From Chrysopilus asiliformis (taxonomy: Eukaryota; Arthropoda; Insecta; Diptera; Rhagionidae), in NCBI GenBank assembly GCA_964034945.1, contig OZ035961.1:27505684-27569683 (forward strand): a stretch of DNA of 64,000 nucleotides. The letters run 5' to 3'. The position numbers and the translations under genes were made by a program. The notes under the pieces were generated by a model. That model searched no databases. It was not told the origin of the DNA and was given only the letters and a program-made list of their open reading frames with translations. Below are positions 45,245 to 57,530 of the stretch, one piece after another (the first letter of the stretch is position 1; each line of letters starts with the position of its first letter).

Positions 45245-48200
45245 CGAATTTCGTATAGAAATTCGTGGTGGGTTTCATACAAAAATTCCGTACATCAAAT
45301 ATTTTTGGACAAAGAATATTCTTCTATGTGTGTTCATATTTCGAACTTGATTAAAATTCACACATGCAATAATTTCTTCTAGTGCAATATCTATACTCCG
45401 CACGATAATTGAATATTAATGTAAGTTGATCAGAGTTAGGCGGCTGGAGCAAGGTAAAAAAGTACATGCAAGTACATAAAAGTAAAAGTTCAAAAAAGTA
45501 CTCTTGGTGGATTTACAACTAAACCGTTCAAATGTTCCGACATCGCCTAAAATTTTTGTTTACAGCAGAACCACAGATCCTACAGCAGAGAAAGAACTTT
45601 ATTAATAAAAACTTAAAAAGCGGTCACTAGCAGAACCAATAAAAACGAAGGTTACAGATTACAAATAACTGTAATATTGTAAAAAGTCGAAAAAAATTTG
45701 GTTTTTACTCGAAATATTTTGGTTGTGACGCAAAATTTTTGATAACTGGCCATTAAATATATCACACATGGTGTGGTAATGTGACATTAAATCCTATAAA
45801 AAAAATTGTGAGAACGCTCGGCGAGGGGCAAAGCGGTTCAAAAAGGTTAAAATTCGCGTGACGTATCACAATTTTTAAGAATACAGTTGCAGTTGTTGTT
45901 TTACCAACTTGATATACAGTCGAAGATCTCTAAATCATATTTTTCATCAGACACAAATTTACAAAAAAAAAGCTTGCCTCTAAATCTCACAATTTAAATT
46001 TAATAAGTTGTCGAGATTTTATATATTCTTATATTGACAGATTTATCAAATTGCTGCAAAAATATATTGTCTCAATCTTTTACAACGACTACCAATAAAA
46101 ATCATACAATTCTACCTTGATTTTCGCAAAGAATTGCTTAGAAGAAAAAAAAAACTTCCCATCATGTGTGCTCTAAGTCTTGGATATAGAAATATTCTAT
46201 ATTTATGTTGTTTTCATATATAAAATAATATATATTTTTCTTTTATTTTCATCTTATACCTTACCATTTTTATTAGTTCTCTAATGAAAGAAACAAACCA
46301 ACATAAGATCCAACATTTATCTTTTGCCAAAGTTTTCTGTCCCAAAGCAGCAATTCAAATAGAGAGCATTCTCCATTCGGAAATGAAGGAAAACTTTCTA
46401 TATTTGTATAGACGTATAAGTCGCTTCATTCTGTGGTAGGAAATAAGTAGGAAAAAAATGAGAAATAAGAAAATAGAAGAAAAATTGGCGATTCCGCTTG
46501 TGTTTCACATCTAAAGAAGCGCACATGTTGTACGACAAAAGGAAAACAACTGAACAAATAGGACCATCACTTTACCAGCAATAGAAGAACACAAAAAAAA
46601 CAACAACAACAACAACAATACTATGAGCTCGACGCATTCACAAAATAAACTTCAATTTTAATATAACTTCATCGTCGTCATATCTTCGTCATCGTTGAAA
46701 TAGTGGTTTGAAGACATTGCTATCGTCATCCCAGTTGTCGCTTTTCTCTACCGTTTTGAATCCACAGCCATCCAACCACTTATTCTATACAAGTATCTGG
46801 GATCTGTAGATACTATTCAAGGGTATCTTGGAGTTTCTTCGAGAACGCTCATAGTTTTACTCGTACCTACACATATTTTCAACTTGTTTTCATTCTGCAA
46901 GCGAAAAAGGTAAAACGACAGCAGAACAACAAAAAACAGGAAAAACTTTAGTAAATTTGAAACTTTCCTTTCAGTTTCATCATCCCACATGGAATATTAG
47001 ACCAGCAGTGGGGCTATAGGTGAGGTAGTAAATTGCTAGCTAAATTTACAATTTAGACGAAATGTGCAGTACGTATGATACATACCAAAATGCACCACAA
47101 TACAACCAATAGAGAAGTTTTCATCTAGTGCCCAGACCATACCTTCCTCCACACAAAAATTATTCCCCAAAAAACCATCCAGCCCTTCAACCCTACTTCT
47201 GTACAATCGACGCTACCTTTTCCAGTTTACTAGACTTCAAGTACCCACTTGTCTAATTTTCCTGATGTTTAGCAAAAATCTACTGGAGAGGAAGAAGCTT
47301 CTCAGCATGGGTAATTTTTTTAAGTCTTGTTTTTAAGTAAATTGCGTACTAGCACAATCCACAGATTGTTCTATATGTACTACACACAAACTAGAAAAAT
47401 AAATTCCCATACCTAATACGTTCTTTTCAAACTTGAACTGCTTGTAAGTGCCAAAAATCCTAAAAATATCTTCTCCATATCTTCTACACATGCTGGTATA
47501 GTATCAAAAATGTGTATTGGAAGTTTTTGTACAGGAAGAACGTAAATTGCAGACAACATTTTCTATTCTTGTTCCTTTTTGCCTGCTACCAATTTTCAAC
47601 ACTCTTAGTATCCGGAAACTGACTGGCATCTATGATAGATGTAGAATATTGCACCAGGATGCCAATTAGAAGAGTGCCAAGTGTACTTAAAGTTTCCATA
47701 TTTAATGAGCAAACACTAGACGGCAAACTAGAATCCATTTTTAATTCACATTGAAAATGCTATAGTTTTAACATTCTTCTAATCGTCGGTTATGTTTGTG
47801 TGCCCCCAATCTTATGTTAAAGTTCATAAATATTCATGAGGTCCAGGATTAAAATTTCTCAATTTTCGAATTTTGCTGGACAAAGGTTAGTTTAGTTGTC
47901 GGCATATTAGCATTTTTGGGTTAACACAAATCAACCAAGATAATTTCATCTGTTATCTATGTGTGATATGAAAAGAATCTACCATATGTGATTCAAGAAT
48001 AATTAATGTAAAATTTGGAATCTTTGTATTTAGGCCTACAGTTCAGTAACTTGAAATCTAGTTTTCTGAAACAAAAGCTGATCGATATTCAAATTTTTTT
48101 TTATAAAAGCCAACAGAAAACAATTGAGTTTTGTAAATCTTAACACCAATCTTTTTTTTTTTTTGTCCTTGAAAAAGATATTTTTGTAAAATATCTTATG

Positions 48201-49320
48201 GAAGAAACAACAAAAAGCATTCACATTTATTTGTTTTTCGGCATTATGTAAAAAATAATAAAAGAAAAAAGTCAACAAAGCAACGAAAAATGGGTTTTTC
48301 AATTCTCTAACTATTAGTTTTTGATAAAATCACAAAAGAGCAATAAATAAACTAACAATATGTGAGAAGAGTCGCATATGCTATCAACTTATTTAGGTAA
48401 ACATAGAAAAAAATTCTGCGATTTCTAAAAAAGTGCGGTTTAATCTAAAAACATAGAAAAATTCGGAATAAGCAAAATTTCAAAAAATACAGAGAAAATG
48501 GTAAAATTTTCCAATTTTTTTCTTAAAAAAATTCAGTTTTCCACAAAATTTTTTGCAATTGCACGATTTATAAAATTTTACAACATTTGTATGGTTTATT
48601 GCCTATTAATATTGAGCACCGTAAGGCAATGATAATTTGACCGGTCAGTGATAAGTTACATCAGTGCTGATAAACGGAAAGAAATAATTTTTCATGCAGT
48701 TGTCTTATTATAATTACTGCCAAAATATTTTGTTTGAGATAAATATAATTTAGTCGCTACAACCAAAATTTTGTTTGCCCCAAACAATCCAAAAGGAATC
48801 CAGATAACAGAGACGTTATCGATCCTGATTTAAACTCAGGTTATTAAATGAAACTGAAATAAATTGGACAGTCTATACTTTAGTTACATAGATATCAAAT
48901 TGCTCAAATACTTATGGAAAATTTTCAACTTTTTTTCTAAAAATTTTGCCAATTATAGAGACGTAGTTTTTTTATCAACTAGCTAATGCCGCATCCCCAC
49001 TCTTGGCGAATGCAGTCACTGTTACCGGATTTGACGCTTTTTTGTAAATTGAATTACGAAACCGAAATTTTCAGTAATGCACATATTTTATATTTTGCAT
49101 ACTTTATGTTGTAAACCACAATTTTAAGTCCAATTTGGTGATTCTCATGTATTCGGCGAGAGCGTGCAGCCCGCATAAAAATTCTTAGGCTCCAAGAAAA
49201 TGTGAAAAACACTTGTAGGATAAAAAGTTTCGAGCTTTACCAGAAAAACACCTAATTGTAGAATTGGATTGTATATTGTAGAAAGAATAATTACTCTCCA
49301 TATCATATAGTAGTATTCTA
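45245..49320. other. Low-repeat stretch, no gene recognised
   Basis: About 4 kb with no TIR element and only a CAA run. This is the longest element-free interval and so a good candidate for unique host intergenic or intronic DNA. Confidence 0.4.
46598..46620. repeat. CAA trinucleotide run
   Basis: About six CAA units after a run of A. Confidence 0.8.
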
Positions 49321-49711
49321 GATTTAGTTTACCATTTGTAACGCATAAAACCAATAGTGGGACACAAGAATGAACTACGCCAGGGTGTTTCAGATGACAA
49401 AAGATTTTGATTTCCGCATGTTCATCCATCTGTGTCCGTCCGTGAATATCATAACTTTCGAAGGGATTAAGCTAGAGACTTGAAATTTTGTATAGTTGCG
49501 TTTGCCGTAAATAGTAAGGCCAAGTTTTTGAACGGGTAAAATCGCGCCATTCCTTCTTCCTCCCCCATACAAACGAAACAGTTTTTTGCAATTTTCTCAG
49601 AAACTATTAATCACATCGAAAAGTTTATAAAGGTTTACAAATATATGATTTTACATATCTCTTCCATACATTAAAACTCCTTTTTCACTCCAATTTGTCT
49701 GCCTTCTTCTA

Positions 49712-50273
49712 CACTCAGAAAAATGAAGTAAAAATCGTCGACTCGCGTACGGCGTAGTTGACTTTCTACAGCAAATTTAGTCCATGCTATGCGCGTGTTT
49801 TCCTGCGATAGGAAAAGTAAAAAAACTGATGGAAGAAATTCAAAAATTAAACTTGCACCAAGTAAGGCGTAAGCAGTTGCCTGCACTCAGAAAAATGGAG
49901 GCTAACTCGACGACCTACATACGGCGTCGGGTAGGCGCGCGTTCGCCTGCATGTGGGCAAGTAAAACTGAGTTGACCTGTGGTCGGAGAAATTCTGAAAT
50001 TAAGCCACCAGCAGGTTAAGTAGAGCATTGGGAGCTGCACGAGTTGACCTTAGATAGGTTAACTCTGACCGCTAGCTGGCTTACAGACACCTCTGCAAGG
50101 TCAGAGTTAACCTGACAAAAAGTTGACCTGGACATTTTTCTGAGTGTGGGTTGTCCAGAGATAGGTATTTCGAGGATGTAATGTTAAGTAATGGATAATT
50201 CCACTTCCTGCTACAGGTTAGAGATGATTTGCCAAAAAGATGACTTGGATTAACTGCATTATTTTTCTGAGTG
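49712..50273. mobile_element. Family A MITE, copy 5 (outer, interrupted by copy 6)
   Basis: The left terminus is CACTCAGAAAAATGAAG at 49712 and the right terminus ATTATTTTTCTGAGTG ends at 50273. TA is duplicated (49710-49711, 50274-50275). The two halves resemble the left and right halves of copy 4; for example, both right halves have the phrase AGATAGGTATTTCGAG. Copy 6 occupies 49884-50146 in the middle. The whole unit sits in an R-A repeat. Confidence 0.75.
49884..50146. mobile_element. Family A MITE, copy 6 (inner, nested)
   Basis: A 263-bp copy nearly identical to copies 1 and 2 with intact TIRs, flanked by TG on both sides (49882-49883, 50147-50148). It is inserted within the older family A copy 5, so it moved later. 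Confidence 0.85.
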
Positions 50274-50984
50274 TAGAATATTTGATGATTGGACCTTGGC
50301 AATTGTAATTTTTCTTATCTTTAATTATCGAATAAATCGTGGAATATCTAAACCAAAAAATAGCTTTCAAAAGCTCTATCTCGTAAACCACCCGAACGAT
50401 TGGTCTGAAATTTTGTTGCCAAATGCTTTTAGCAAATGCATTAGCATTTTGGAACGTTCTTTTACGAATTATAAGAAGAAATGTTGCACCACAAAATCTA
50501 AAAGAACAATGAAAACTACTTTAAAATTTTTCATAGATCTTTTAGAAATAATTCAAAATTTCGTAAGTAAACAAAACAAAAGACTTGTGGCAAGTTTCAC
50601 GAAATTTTTAGAGTCCACTAAATCGAGTTATCAGTTTATTTTTATTTGAAATTCGCCCGCTATCTCGATTTAAAGGTCGCTAAAAATTTTATGAAATGCG
50701 TCATGAATCTTTTGTGAACAAAACACTTTTCTGGTATTAAAGTTATCAGTCCAATAAATAATTATATAATTTAAATTATGATCCATAGAATAAATATTTT
50801 ATTTATAATATGTATTCTGCATTTTACACCATTAACGGAAGTTCAGCATATCATGGGATATAAATATTGTTACGTAACCGGAACCATTCCTGAAATAGGG
50901 ATTTAAAAAGTTTTCATTCTTTTAAAAAATCAATGAACTTCAAAAAATAATAAAATCAATAAAATAAAAGCAGAAGAGCATATA

Positions 50985-51085
50985 TAAATTAAATAGACGC
51001 CGGAGTACGCCTGCTCTTCAACGCGAAGCTTTTTTCTCTATACATTTCAAGACGTAAAATGGCCGAACCGACGGCATTTTGAAAA
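50985..51085 (+). promoter_or_regulatory. Possible TATA-type core promoter (candidate)
   Basis: TATATAAATT at 50991-51000 is followed about 25 bp later by a pyrimidine-rich GCTCTTCAAC that could be an initiator. A well-placed AAAATGGCC start (ATG at 51059) opens a 7-codon frame only (MAEPTAF). CpG density rises here and again at 51430-51550 and 51640-51790. No linked coding exon was recognised. Confidence 0.2.
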
Positions 51086-51089
51086 TCAT

Positions 51090-53160
51090 TTTTGCTTGAC
51101 CTTCTGTAAATTTCAGTCGCAATATCATGCAAAATTTTAGAATAAATTCCGTAAAATCATCACTTTAATAAAATACTTTGTTTCAAAATGAACACTGAAT
51201 ACAAAACTAAATTAAATTCAATAAATTTTCACACAACAAAAAAAAAGAAACTTCCGAAAATAAAATGCGAAATCCGAAAATATTCAAGTTATTCGATTGT
51301 TTTAATTTTAGATATTTCAAGAATGATATTTGGAGCACACAAAACTAATTTTCCAAATTAAATAAAAAGGCCAAACTTTTCTAAACGATGGAAAATTGTG
51401 GTACTTTGAATTAACAATTTTCTTTCACAAGGCGTCAGATATTGAAAAGCTGATGGGTCGGACGGACGAGCGGAGCCGTACAACACTTTAAACGGGCGAA
51501 AGAGTCTGATGACGCGTACGGCAGGAATTGCGCTAGTATCGAACATTTTTCAAGTCTCTACGCAGCCATTAGAGCTTGATTTGCCTCAAATATAGGCTAT
51601 AAGAAAAGCTCTTTTTGAATTTGAAAAACATTTCAAACCAACACCGAAGCGCAGCACAACCACAATCTCGCCATCGGAAATTTTGTGTTAGTGTGCTGTG
51701 ATTGTGTTAGAAATCGAGATTTGAATGCCGAAAAAGTGTTAAAAGAAAATCCGCTTGGGTGGATTGGCCCCGCCTTAGCGAAAATCACCTACACAACCTG
51801 AGATTTTCCTTGCTTTTGTGTTGGTTCGACGCACTCACACATCAATGCCGTCTTGATTTTTCATTTTTTTAAATCTCAAATGGGCGAAGATGCTGACATC
51901 TCATGGAAATGATTTGAAGCTAAAACTGGTTCTTCATTTTTTCTTAAATGTCTCTTATTAGCAGCGTCGGTTCTTATAGAAAATACCAATTAGAATTCAA
52001 ATTTATGACAATTAACTGTCCTTTGAACCCATTAGAAACTTTATTTAAACACTAAGTGATTTCGCCACAGTTGAATAATTCACCTCTATTCAGTACCTCA
52101 TATAGAAATAATTTATAATCTCTTATAATTAAATAAAATAAACCATAGAAAATTTGTCGTGGAAAAATTAGAGAATTTCTGGTAAATTCAAATTAAATGG
52201 AAGCCCAATTCATTCCCATTGGGAAATTTTTCGTTGTTTCCAGATATTCCCCAATGAATTAGATACAGTTAGATGTTTCTGCGTTATTTTTTCCTTTTTA
52301 CTAGCTGGGAAAATTGTACTGCGCATATTTTCTTAAGCGAAATTCAACTCGAGAATATTATCATGTAACCATCAACCACCGCCCAAAAAAACTTCTAGCG
52401 GCATTGTCGGTTGCTGCTACAGTGGATATCCGCAAGGGAATCGTCGAGATAATCCCAGGGGTTGGGCGACGTGTCAGGGTCCAAATGGACTGCAACCCGC
52501 CAGAAAATCGAATCCTATTCCATTTTTGCTGCAAACTATAGAGAGATGAAAAGTTTCCGTATTTTTGAATGTTATGAAGGGCAAAAGCTTTTTCTGCTAC
52601 ATTTCACCTTTCTTTTTTCATTTATCTGTTTTCGGTTCTGGCCCCCAGGTCTTTGAAAATTATTACATTGCCCTTAGGATATCTTCTAAGGCAGGAATCA
52701 CATTCGAAGCAGTCATTCGCAAAAGTTTGTTGCTAAGAACAGCAGCATTTGCTTTACAGGTTTTTTTTACCCTCGGACTCATAGGAAATATTGAGATTTT
52801 TTGAGGAAAAAATAGCATTTACAGTAGGTGTCGAAACTTATCCCTTGGCATTCTTCTTCACCCAATCTGGCCTTTTTTAAAGTAGCACCAATATTGGCTT
52901 CCCGTCTCCGATGAATTTCTGTATCGAATTTGAGGACAATCAGTTTGCCTGTTTAGCAGCGAAAGATTAATACATCCGACAGTGCTTTTCTACCCACTTC
53001 TTCATTTTTTGGTTTCTTCTTATTATTTTATTTCATCCTCCAACGGCGAAGCACCCTAAATCAGGCTTGATTTATACATATTTAAATCTTGTACCAATTT
53101 CTCCCCTTCCATGAGGCTGCGCCTTCAGTTTTACAAGGATTTGAAACCATAAATAAAAGT
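51090..53160. other. Mixed stretch with GC-richer islands
   Basis: CpG-containing islands at 51430-51550, 51640-51790 and 52375-52510. A frame through the last (52314-52541) reads LAALSVAATVDIRKGIVEII and PGVGRRVRVQ, more protein-like than most, but without a recognisable domain or supporting splice signals. Confidence 0.3.
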
Positions 53161-53164
53161 CTAA

Positions 53165-53547
53165 AGGTGCCGCTCCACATGAGAGTAAATGCCATCGAGA
53201 ACCTCTCGAGATTTCTCGATAGCAGCTACTCGCAAATTAACACGTCTCCGAGAGTCGCTCGCAAAAACTCGCGAGCTAGTTTCTACGAGCTGTCAAAAGT
53301 GATTCTACTCTCTAGTCGACACGCATCCACTGAACTCTCGGGGAGTTGCTCGCCAGATACGAACGGCGTTTGAATTTCGCTAGTAGCTCTCAGAACCCGC
53401 CAAAGCAAGATGTTAAAAAAGCAAGATATTGGGCTTGAAAAGAGAAAAATCCCCGAAATGAACTCTCAAATGGACAACCTCCTGCGAGTAACTCTCCAGA
53501 GTTTTTGAGAGTTACTCGCGTATTTACTCTCATGTGGAGCGGTACTT
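53165..53547. mobile_element. Family D MITE, copy 2, complete
   Basis: A 383-bp element with left end AGGTGCCGCTCCACATGAGA and right end read inward AAGTACCGCTCCACATGAGA. TAA is duplicated (53162-53164, 53548-53550), as in PIF/Harbinger-type insertion. The interior is full of GAGAGTTACTCGC-like inverted motifs. An open frame crossing its left part (53089-53373) is not conserved in copy 1 and is not called a gene. Confidence 0.8.
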
Positions 53548-53864
53548 TAACAATAATTATGAGGTTTTACTGGGATTTCTATTACATAAAATTAACTTAA
53601 CAGTATGAAATTGAAATTTTCGAAGTTTTTCAGATGTCCGTGTGGTAATTTGATTTTTTAAAGATTGATTTTTTTAAGTTTGCTATATTTTAAAATATTA
53701 AAATTACTAGAATCTGATTGGCCACTCTCAAGTGTACACGTGCCTCTGGCTAGTACTGCTATTGCGAAAATGTGGCTTCATGGGACATCAGTGATAAATC
53801 TCGGGTCAAGAGGCTTTTTATTTGAAAAATTAGAACAAATTTAAAAGAACTCATTTCTTCATAC

Positions 53865-54651
53865 ACTCTAGAAAATTTTATTATAATCCTACCCCTATTA
53901 TCGTAGGAAACCATTTTCCTACGATAATAGGGGTAAAATTACACCGAGTCGTAATGGCTTAAAAGCTATGCATTTTTACTCATTTTGTGGCGTACAAAAG
54001 CCTCTTTTACGGGGGAACTTTAAGCTAAATAAGAAGTAAAAGTACAATACGGGTGTAATTTTAGGACATGGATGTTTAAAATTACCACATTTTTGTTGTA
54101 ATTTTCCTCCTATTTGGTAGCAAAACCGCGTCTTAAAGGTGTAATTTTACGACATTTTTTGTTTAAAATTACACCGAAAATGGTATTAGAATTTCTCGGC
54201 TTATACGGTCTGCAAAAACAAAAATATTATTTTTGCGGATGTTTTCACATCCAAATTTCCCGGGCATGTCTGCCATGTGGCAGGCGCCACACAGGATTTT
54301 GGTAGAGTAAAACTCGATTCGAGTATTTATACTCCGATGCCACAAACCTTATGCGAATTATAAGGTTAAGGTTAAATTGTCCGTACAATAATGCAAAAAT
54401 ACCCTGCGAGTGTGTTTTTACACCAAAATGAGAGTAAAAATACGAATATTGGTCGAAATTTTACGCAAGGTTTAAAATTATCCTATTTCTAGTGTAAGAT
54501 TAATGTTTTTTGGGTGATTTTACAACTTAAATGGTGTGCGAGCTAAATTCTGATTTTTTTCGAAATTTTACGACGTTTTTGCAAATTTACCCCGTTTTTA
54601 CCCCGTTTTTACCCCATTTTTCGGTTTAAATTCAAATTCATTTTCTACAGT
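53865..54651. mobile_element. 787-bp non-autonomous element rich in GTGTAATTTTA repeats
   Basis: Termini ACTCTAGAAAAT and (inward) ACTGTAGAAAAT, flanked by ATAC on both sides (53861-53864, 54652-54655). Inside, GTGTAATTTTA or its inverse occurs repeatedly (about 53936, 54050, 54137, 54162), and ACCCCGTTTTT is repeated near the right end. No convincing coding sequence. A perfect 21-bp hairpin lies near the left end. The short TIR makes the boundary call moderate. Confidence 0.55.
53890..53935. repeat. Perfect 21-bp hairpin
   Basis: The arms at 53890-53910 and 53915-53935 are exact reverse complements (first arm TACCCCTATTATCGTAGGAA then A), separated by the 4-base loop CCAT. It lies 25 bp inside the left end of the 787-bp element. 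Confidence 0.9.
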
Positions 54652-54659
54652 ATACATTA

Positions 54660-56745
54660 GTTAACATTTAACAACATTTGTAAGGTTTTGAAACTCACTT
54701 AAAATGTTATTCTTAATTTTTTATAACCCCTCTTTCCCAAATTTGCAGTGCAGAATGTTTTGGAAAATCATTTTTATGATAGTTAGAAAATAGTGAAAAA
54801 TTCTGGCTGCAAAAAAAATTCTGTGTGCGCATGGATTTTCCTTACAACAGAAAAAGTTCGAAAAACCATCAAATACAAAAAAAACTGTGCCTTCAATGTG
54901 ACCAACGCCTAAAACATACATCGACGTCGATACATTTTCAAGTAGTATTTTCTTGTTTCCCTTTTCAGCTAAAATTCCAATTACCAAAGAATAGGGAATT
55001 TTTGTCCGTTTTTCCGCTCTTGGTCTGTCGTTATCTCAAAAAGGATATCATCTGGACATTTTCTGATAAAAAAGACAACCATTACCATTATTTACATTTC
55101 AGATTTTGCATTTTCCTTCTTTCTTCATTGTACATTTGCTAGTAAGTATTTGGTTCTATTATCACATTTCCCATTCTTCTTCGGACCGATAGGCAAACTA
55201 TATGATGTGAAAATCAAAATTGTTGTTCGCTGTAGATTTCGGTTCCCACTTGTCTATTGCGTGTCCTCCTAGAATACCCTCAAACCATATCCCAAAGGCA
55301 CAACAGCAATATGGAAATGTGGACGAAGCGCAAAAACGAGAAAAATTTAATTTTCTTAATTCAAAAACTTGCCTCTAAGGTTATCGATATTTCTGGGATT
55401 TTTTTCCCCTCGACCTTGTATCTAACGAAAAATCTACGCAGTCAAAATGAGGAGAAATCTTGAGGGAAGCACATGAGGAGCTCTGGAAAAGAACTCGTGC
55501 CTATTTACGAGTTGTTTACTTAAACCTTTGATCTTATGGTCTTAAGTGCTCTTCCCATTGATTGGATGAGGTTTGCCCTAAGTGGCCCAAACTTTAATTG
55601 GAATTTCCTTGAATATCCTATACTTTTGGCAGTGAACGTACAAAGTTGGGAGACGAAACTAGAGATGGCTAAGAAAATCTGAGAAAGAAAAGTTTCTTCT
55701 TCTCAAAATTTTCGTTTTTTTTTTACAAGGCTTTACTGGAGATAGCGATGAATATTTCCTTCATGTAAATATGATGTTGGCGGCAACAAGGCTACAAAAT
55801 TACATTTTCATGTGATCCTATTTCATACACAGCCGGATACAGTAGTCTCCACTAATACTTCTATATTACAAGAAACCATTACCAAAAAATAAAGAATTTT
55901 TGCATATAATTCAGTTAATATCTTCTAGGATAATCGATATGGTATCTGATTAGCGAATAAACTCAGAATGGGGAGATAATCTTCTTATTCTAAGAATTTT
56001 TGTTCCAGCAGAGCTTTCGTTTTTTAAGAGCGAAACTTATTTAATGAAAAGATTTTTCTATAATTCAGAACTTTTTGGGCAAAAAGTTTTCAATGTAAAC
56101 CCAAATTACTATAATATGAATTAGAGTGGGTTTTCTAGATTTTTTTTTTGAAACTGAACTTGTTATAAGAACAGTGAAACCACGATTTGTTAGCGGTCCG
56201 GTTTGTGTATGATTCGGTTCATGATTTTTTTAAGACCAAAAAATACATCGGTTTTTGAACAGTTTTACGATTTAATAAATAAAATTCATAAACTTGGTTC
56301 CACTGTAAGGAATTTTATATTTGCAATATTTCAAGCAAAGAACTATATAACATAGAACAACTGTCACCATACAAAGCTCTGCTGAAAAATGGTCCCAAAA
56401 GTATTTCCCTCTTTATTGTACTTGAACGCATCCACTGAACTGTATAAGGTCGCGAAATTCAAATTTAGTTTGCCGCGAAATTCAAATTTCACAAGTTTGA
56501 GACTAACTTTAGGCGCAAACAAATAACTTTAGGCACCAACACCATTCCGAAAGTCTATTTTCCTTTGACAGCTCACGGTTTAAACGAGAGGACTATATTT
56601 ATTTTCATACGGTTATCTTGCTCTTACTTGACTCGTTTTGATTCACTGAATTGTATTGAAATGGGACCATTTGAGACAGCAAATCGAGCGATCTAGTATA
56701 TCTATGCTTTCAAGTCAAAGGGCAGTATTTTTCTATGGCTATCCA
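54660..56745. other. Unassigned AT-rich stretch
   Basis: No gene or repeat family recognised. The frames of 88-105 codons at 54721-55142 on opposite strands overlap each other and look like chance. Confidence 0.4.
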
Positions 56746-56750
56746 AATAA

Positions 56751-56927
56751 AACCTCGTCTTGATTAGACATAAATTGAAATTTTTTTCATAGCCGTCCAC
56801 TGAAATGTCCCGCGACCAATTTTTTTTATCTCTTGGGCAAAAATTGTTGAAAAAAATATGTCTATAAGTGTCATTTTCATGGCAGGCGATGAGAAAAAGT
56901 CCAATTTATGTCTAATCGAGACGAAAA
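56751..56927. mobile_element. Family G MITE, copy 1
   Basis: Left AACCTCGTCTTGATTAGAC and right read inward TTCGTCTCGATTAGAC, both followed by ATAAATTG. The right outermost bases are degraded. About 177 bp, no coding sequence. The family is shared with 58844-59033. Confidence 0.7.
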
Positions 56928-57279
56928 AAGATTTTAAGCATATGTGAAGAACCAAAATCTGAAAAAAGGTAAAATTCTTAAACATTTCTTACCGCGTTAT
57001 CCATTATCCGATTCCTGTTTTATCCCAACCTATAAAAAAAAAAGTCTTTTAAAAAAACTTATAATTGTTTTATATAATTTTAAGAAAGTTTTTAAAAACT
57101 TTTTGACAAATAAATGCATCAAACTTGAAGAAATACTGAAATTTTTCAACATAACCTCTTCAACTCTGAATATGACTGACAGAAAATGGGCTTGCCTAGC
57201 CGAAATACGGTCGGCCATCATGGAAAAGTGATAATGAAGAATTTCGTAAAAAAAAAGAACCGCCCCTTACAACAAAAAG

Positions 57280-57530
57280 ATGTGCGCTGTATTTCCATTA
57301 GACAAGAAGCAGCGTTGCCAAATTTGTGCTAAATCGGTCTTAAATGGACATCATGCTGTGATATTTTTCTTTTACCATCCACAAAACATCCCTTTGGAAA
57401 CGCATGCTCAAATTGTTCAACAAATAGAAAAAATGGTGTAGCGACAAAAAATGGTGTCTTTCTGTACGAAGCCTGCACAAAGGCATTAGAAATGTCAGGT
57501 AAAAAAATATGTTTTGGTCCAATTCACGTT
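57280..57530 (+). pseudogene. Possible frameshifted coding remnant, unknown
   Basis: A 53-codon frame from the ATG at 57280 to the TAG at 57439 reads MCAVFPLDKKQRCQICAKSV and onward, with a CxxC pair and a histidine pair. Across a six-A run at about 57428-57433 a second frame continues EKNGVATKNGVFLYEACTKA-LEMSG and reaches a donor-like CAG/GTAAAA near 57500. The composition is more protein-like than the surroundings and a short AAAAATGGTGT duplication lies at the shift. I do not recognise the family. It could be a decayed mobile-element or host exon, or chance. Confidence 0.2.

Larger units (their letters stand above)
49322..50350 (+). repeat. Dispersed repeat R-A, copy 5, interrupted by family A elements
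   Basis: Runs from the TTACCATTTGTAACGC block through CTGTGTCCGTCCGTGAA, ATCATAACTTTCGAAGGGAT and the cassette to about 49709. After the family A insertion it resumes with the tail GAATATTTGATGATTGGACC...GCAATTGTAATTTTTCTTAT from 50276. This shows R-A predates the nested elements. Confidence 0.7.

Noticed and set aside
44956..45282. Antisense frame with YEILYEIL repeats
   Set aside because: Created by the 12-bp GAATTTCATATA minisatellite plus part of the adjacent MITE.
50296..50649. 117-codon plus-strand frame
   Set aside because: Its start lies in the R-A tail. The peptide is lysine- and phenylalanine-rich, as expected from AT-rich DNA, with no recognisable domain.
51358..51546. Antisense 62-codon frame in a CpG-containing island (FDTSAIPAVRVIRLFRPFKV)
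   Set aside because: The higher GC makes it look coding, but no motif or splice signal supports it. The island is instead noted as possible promoter-type sequence.
53089..53373. 94-codon frame across the left part of family D copy 2
   Set aside because: It starts outside the element and is not kept in copy 1. The many CGAGAG words make it look protein-like.
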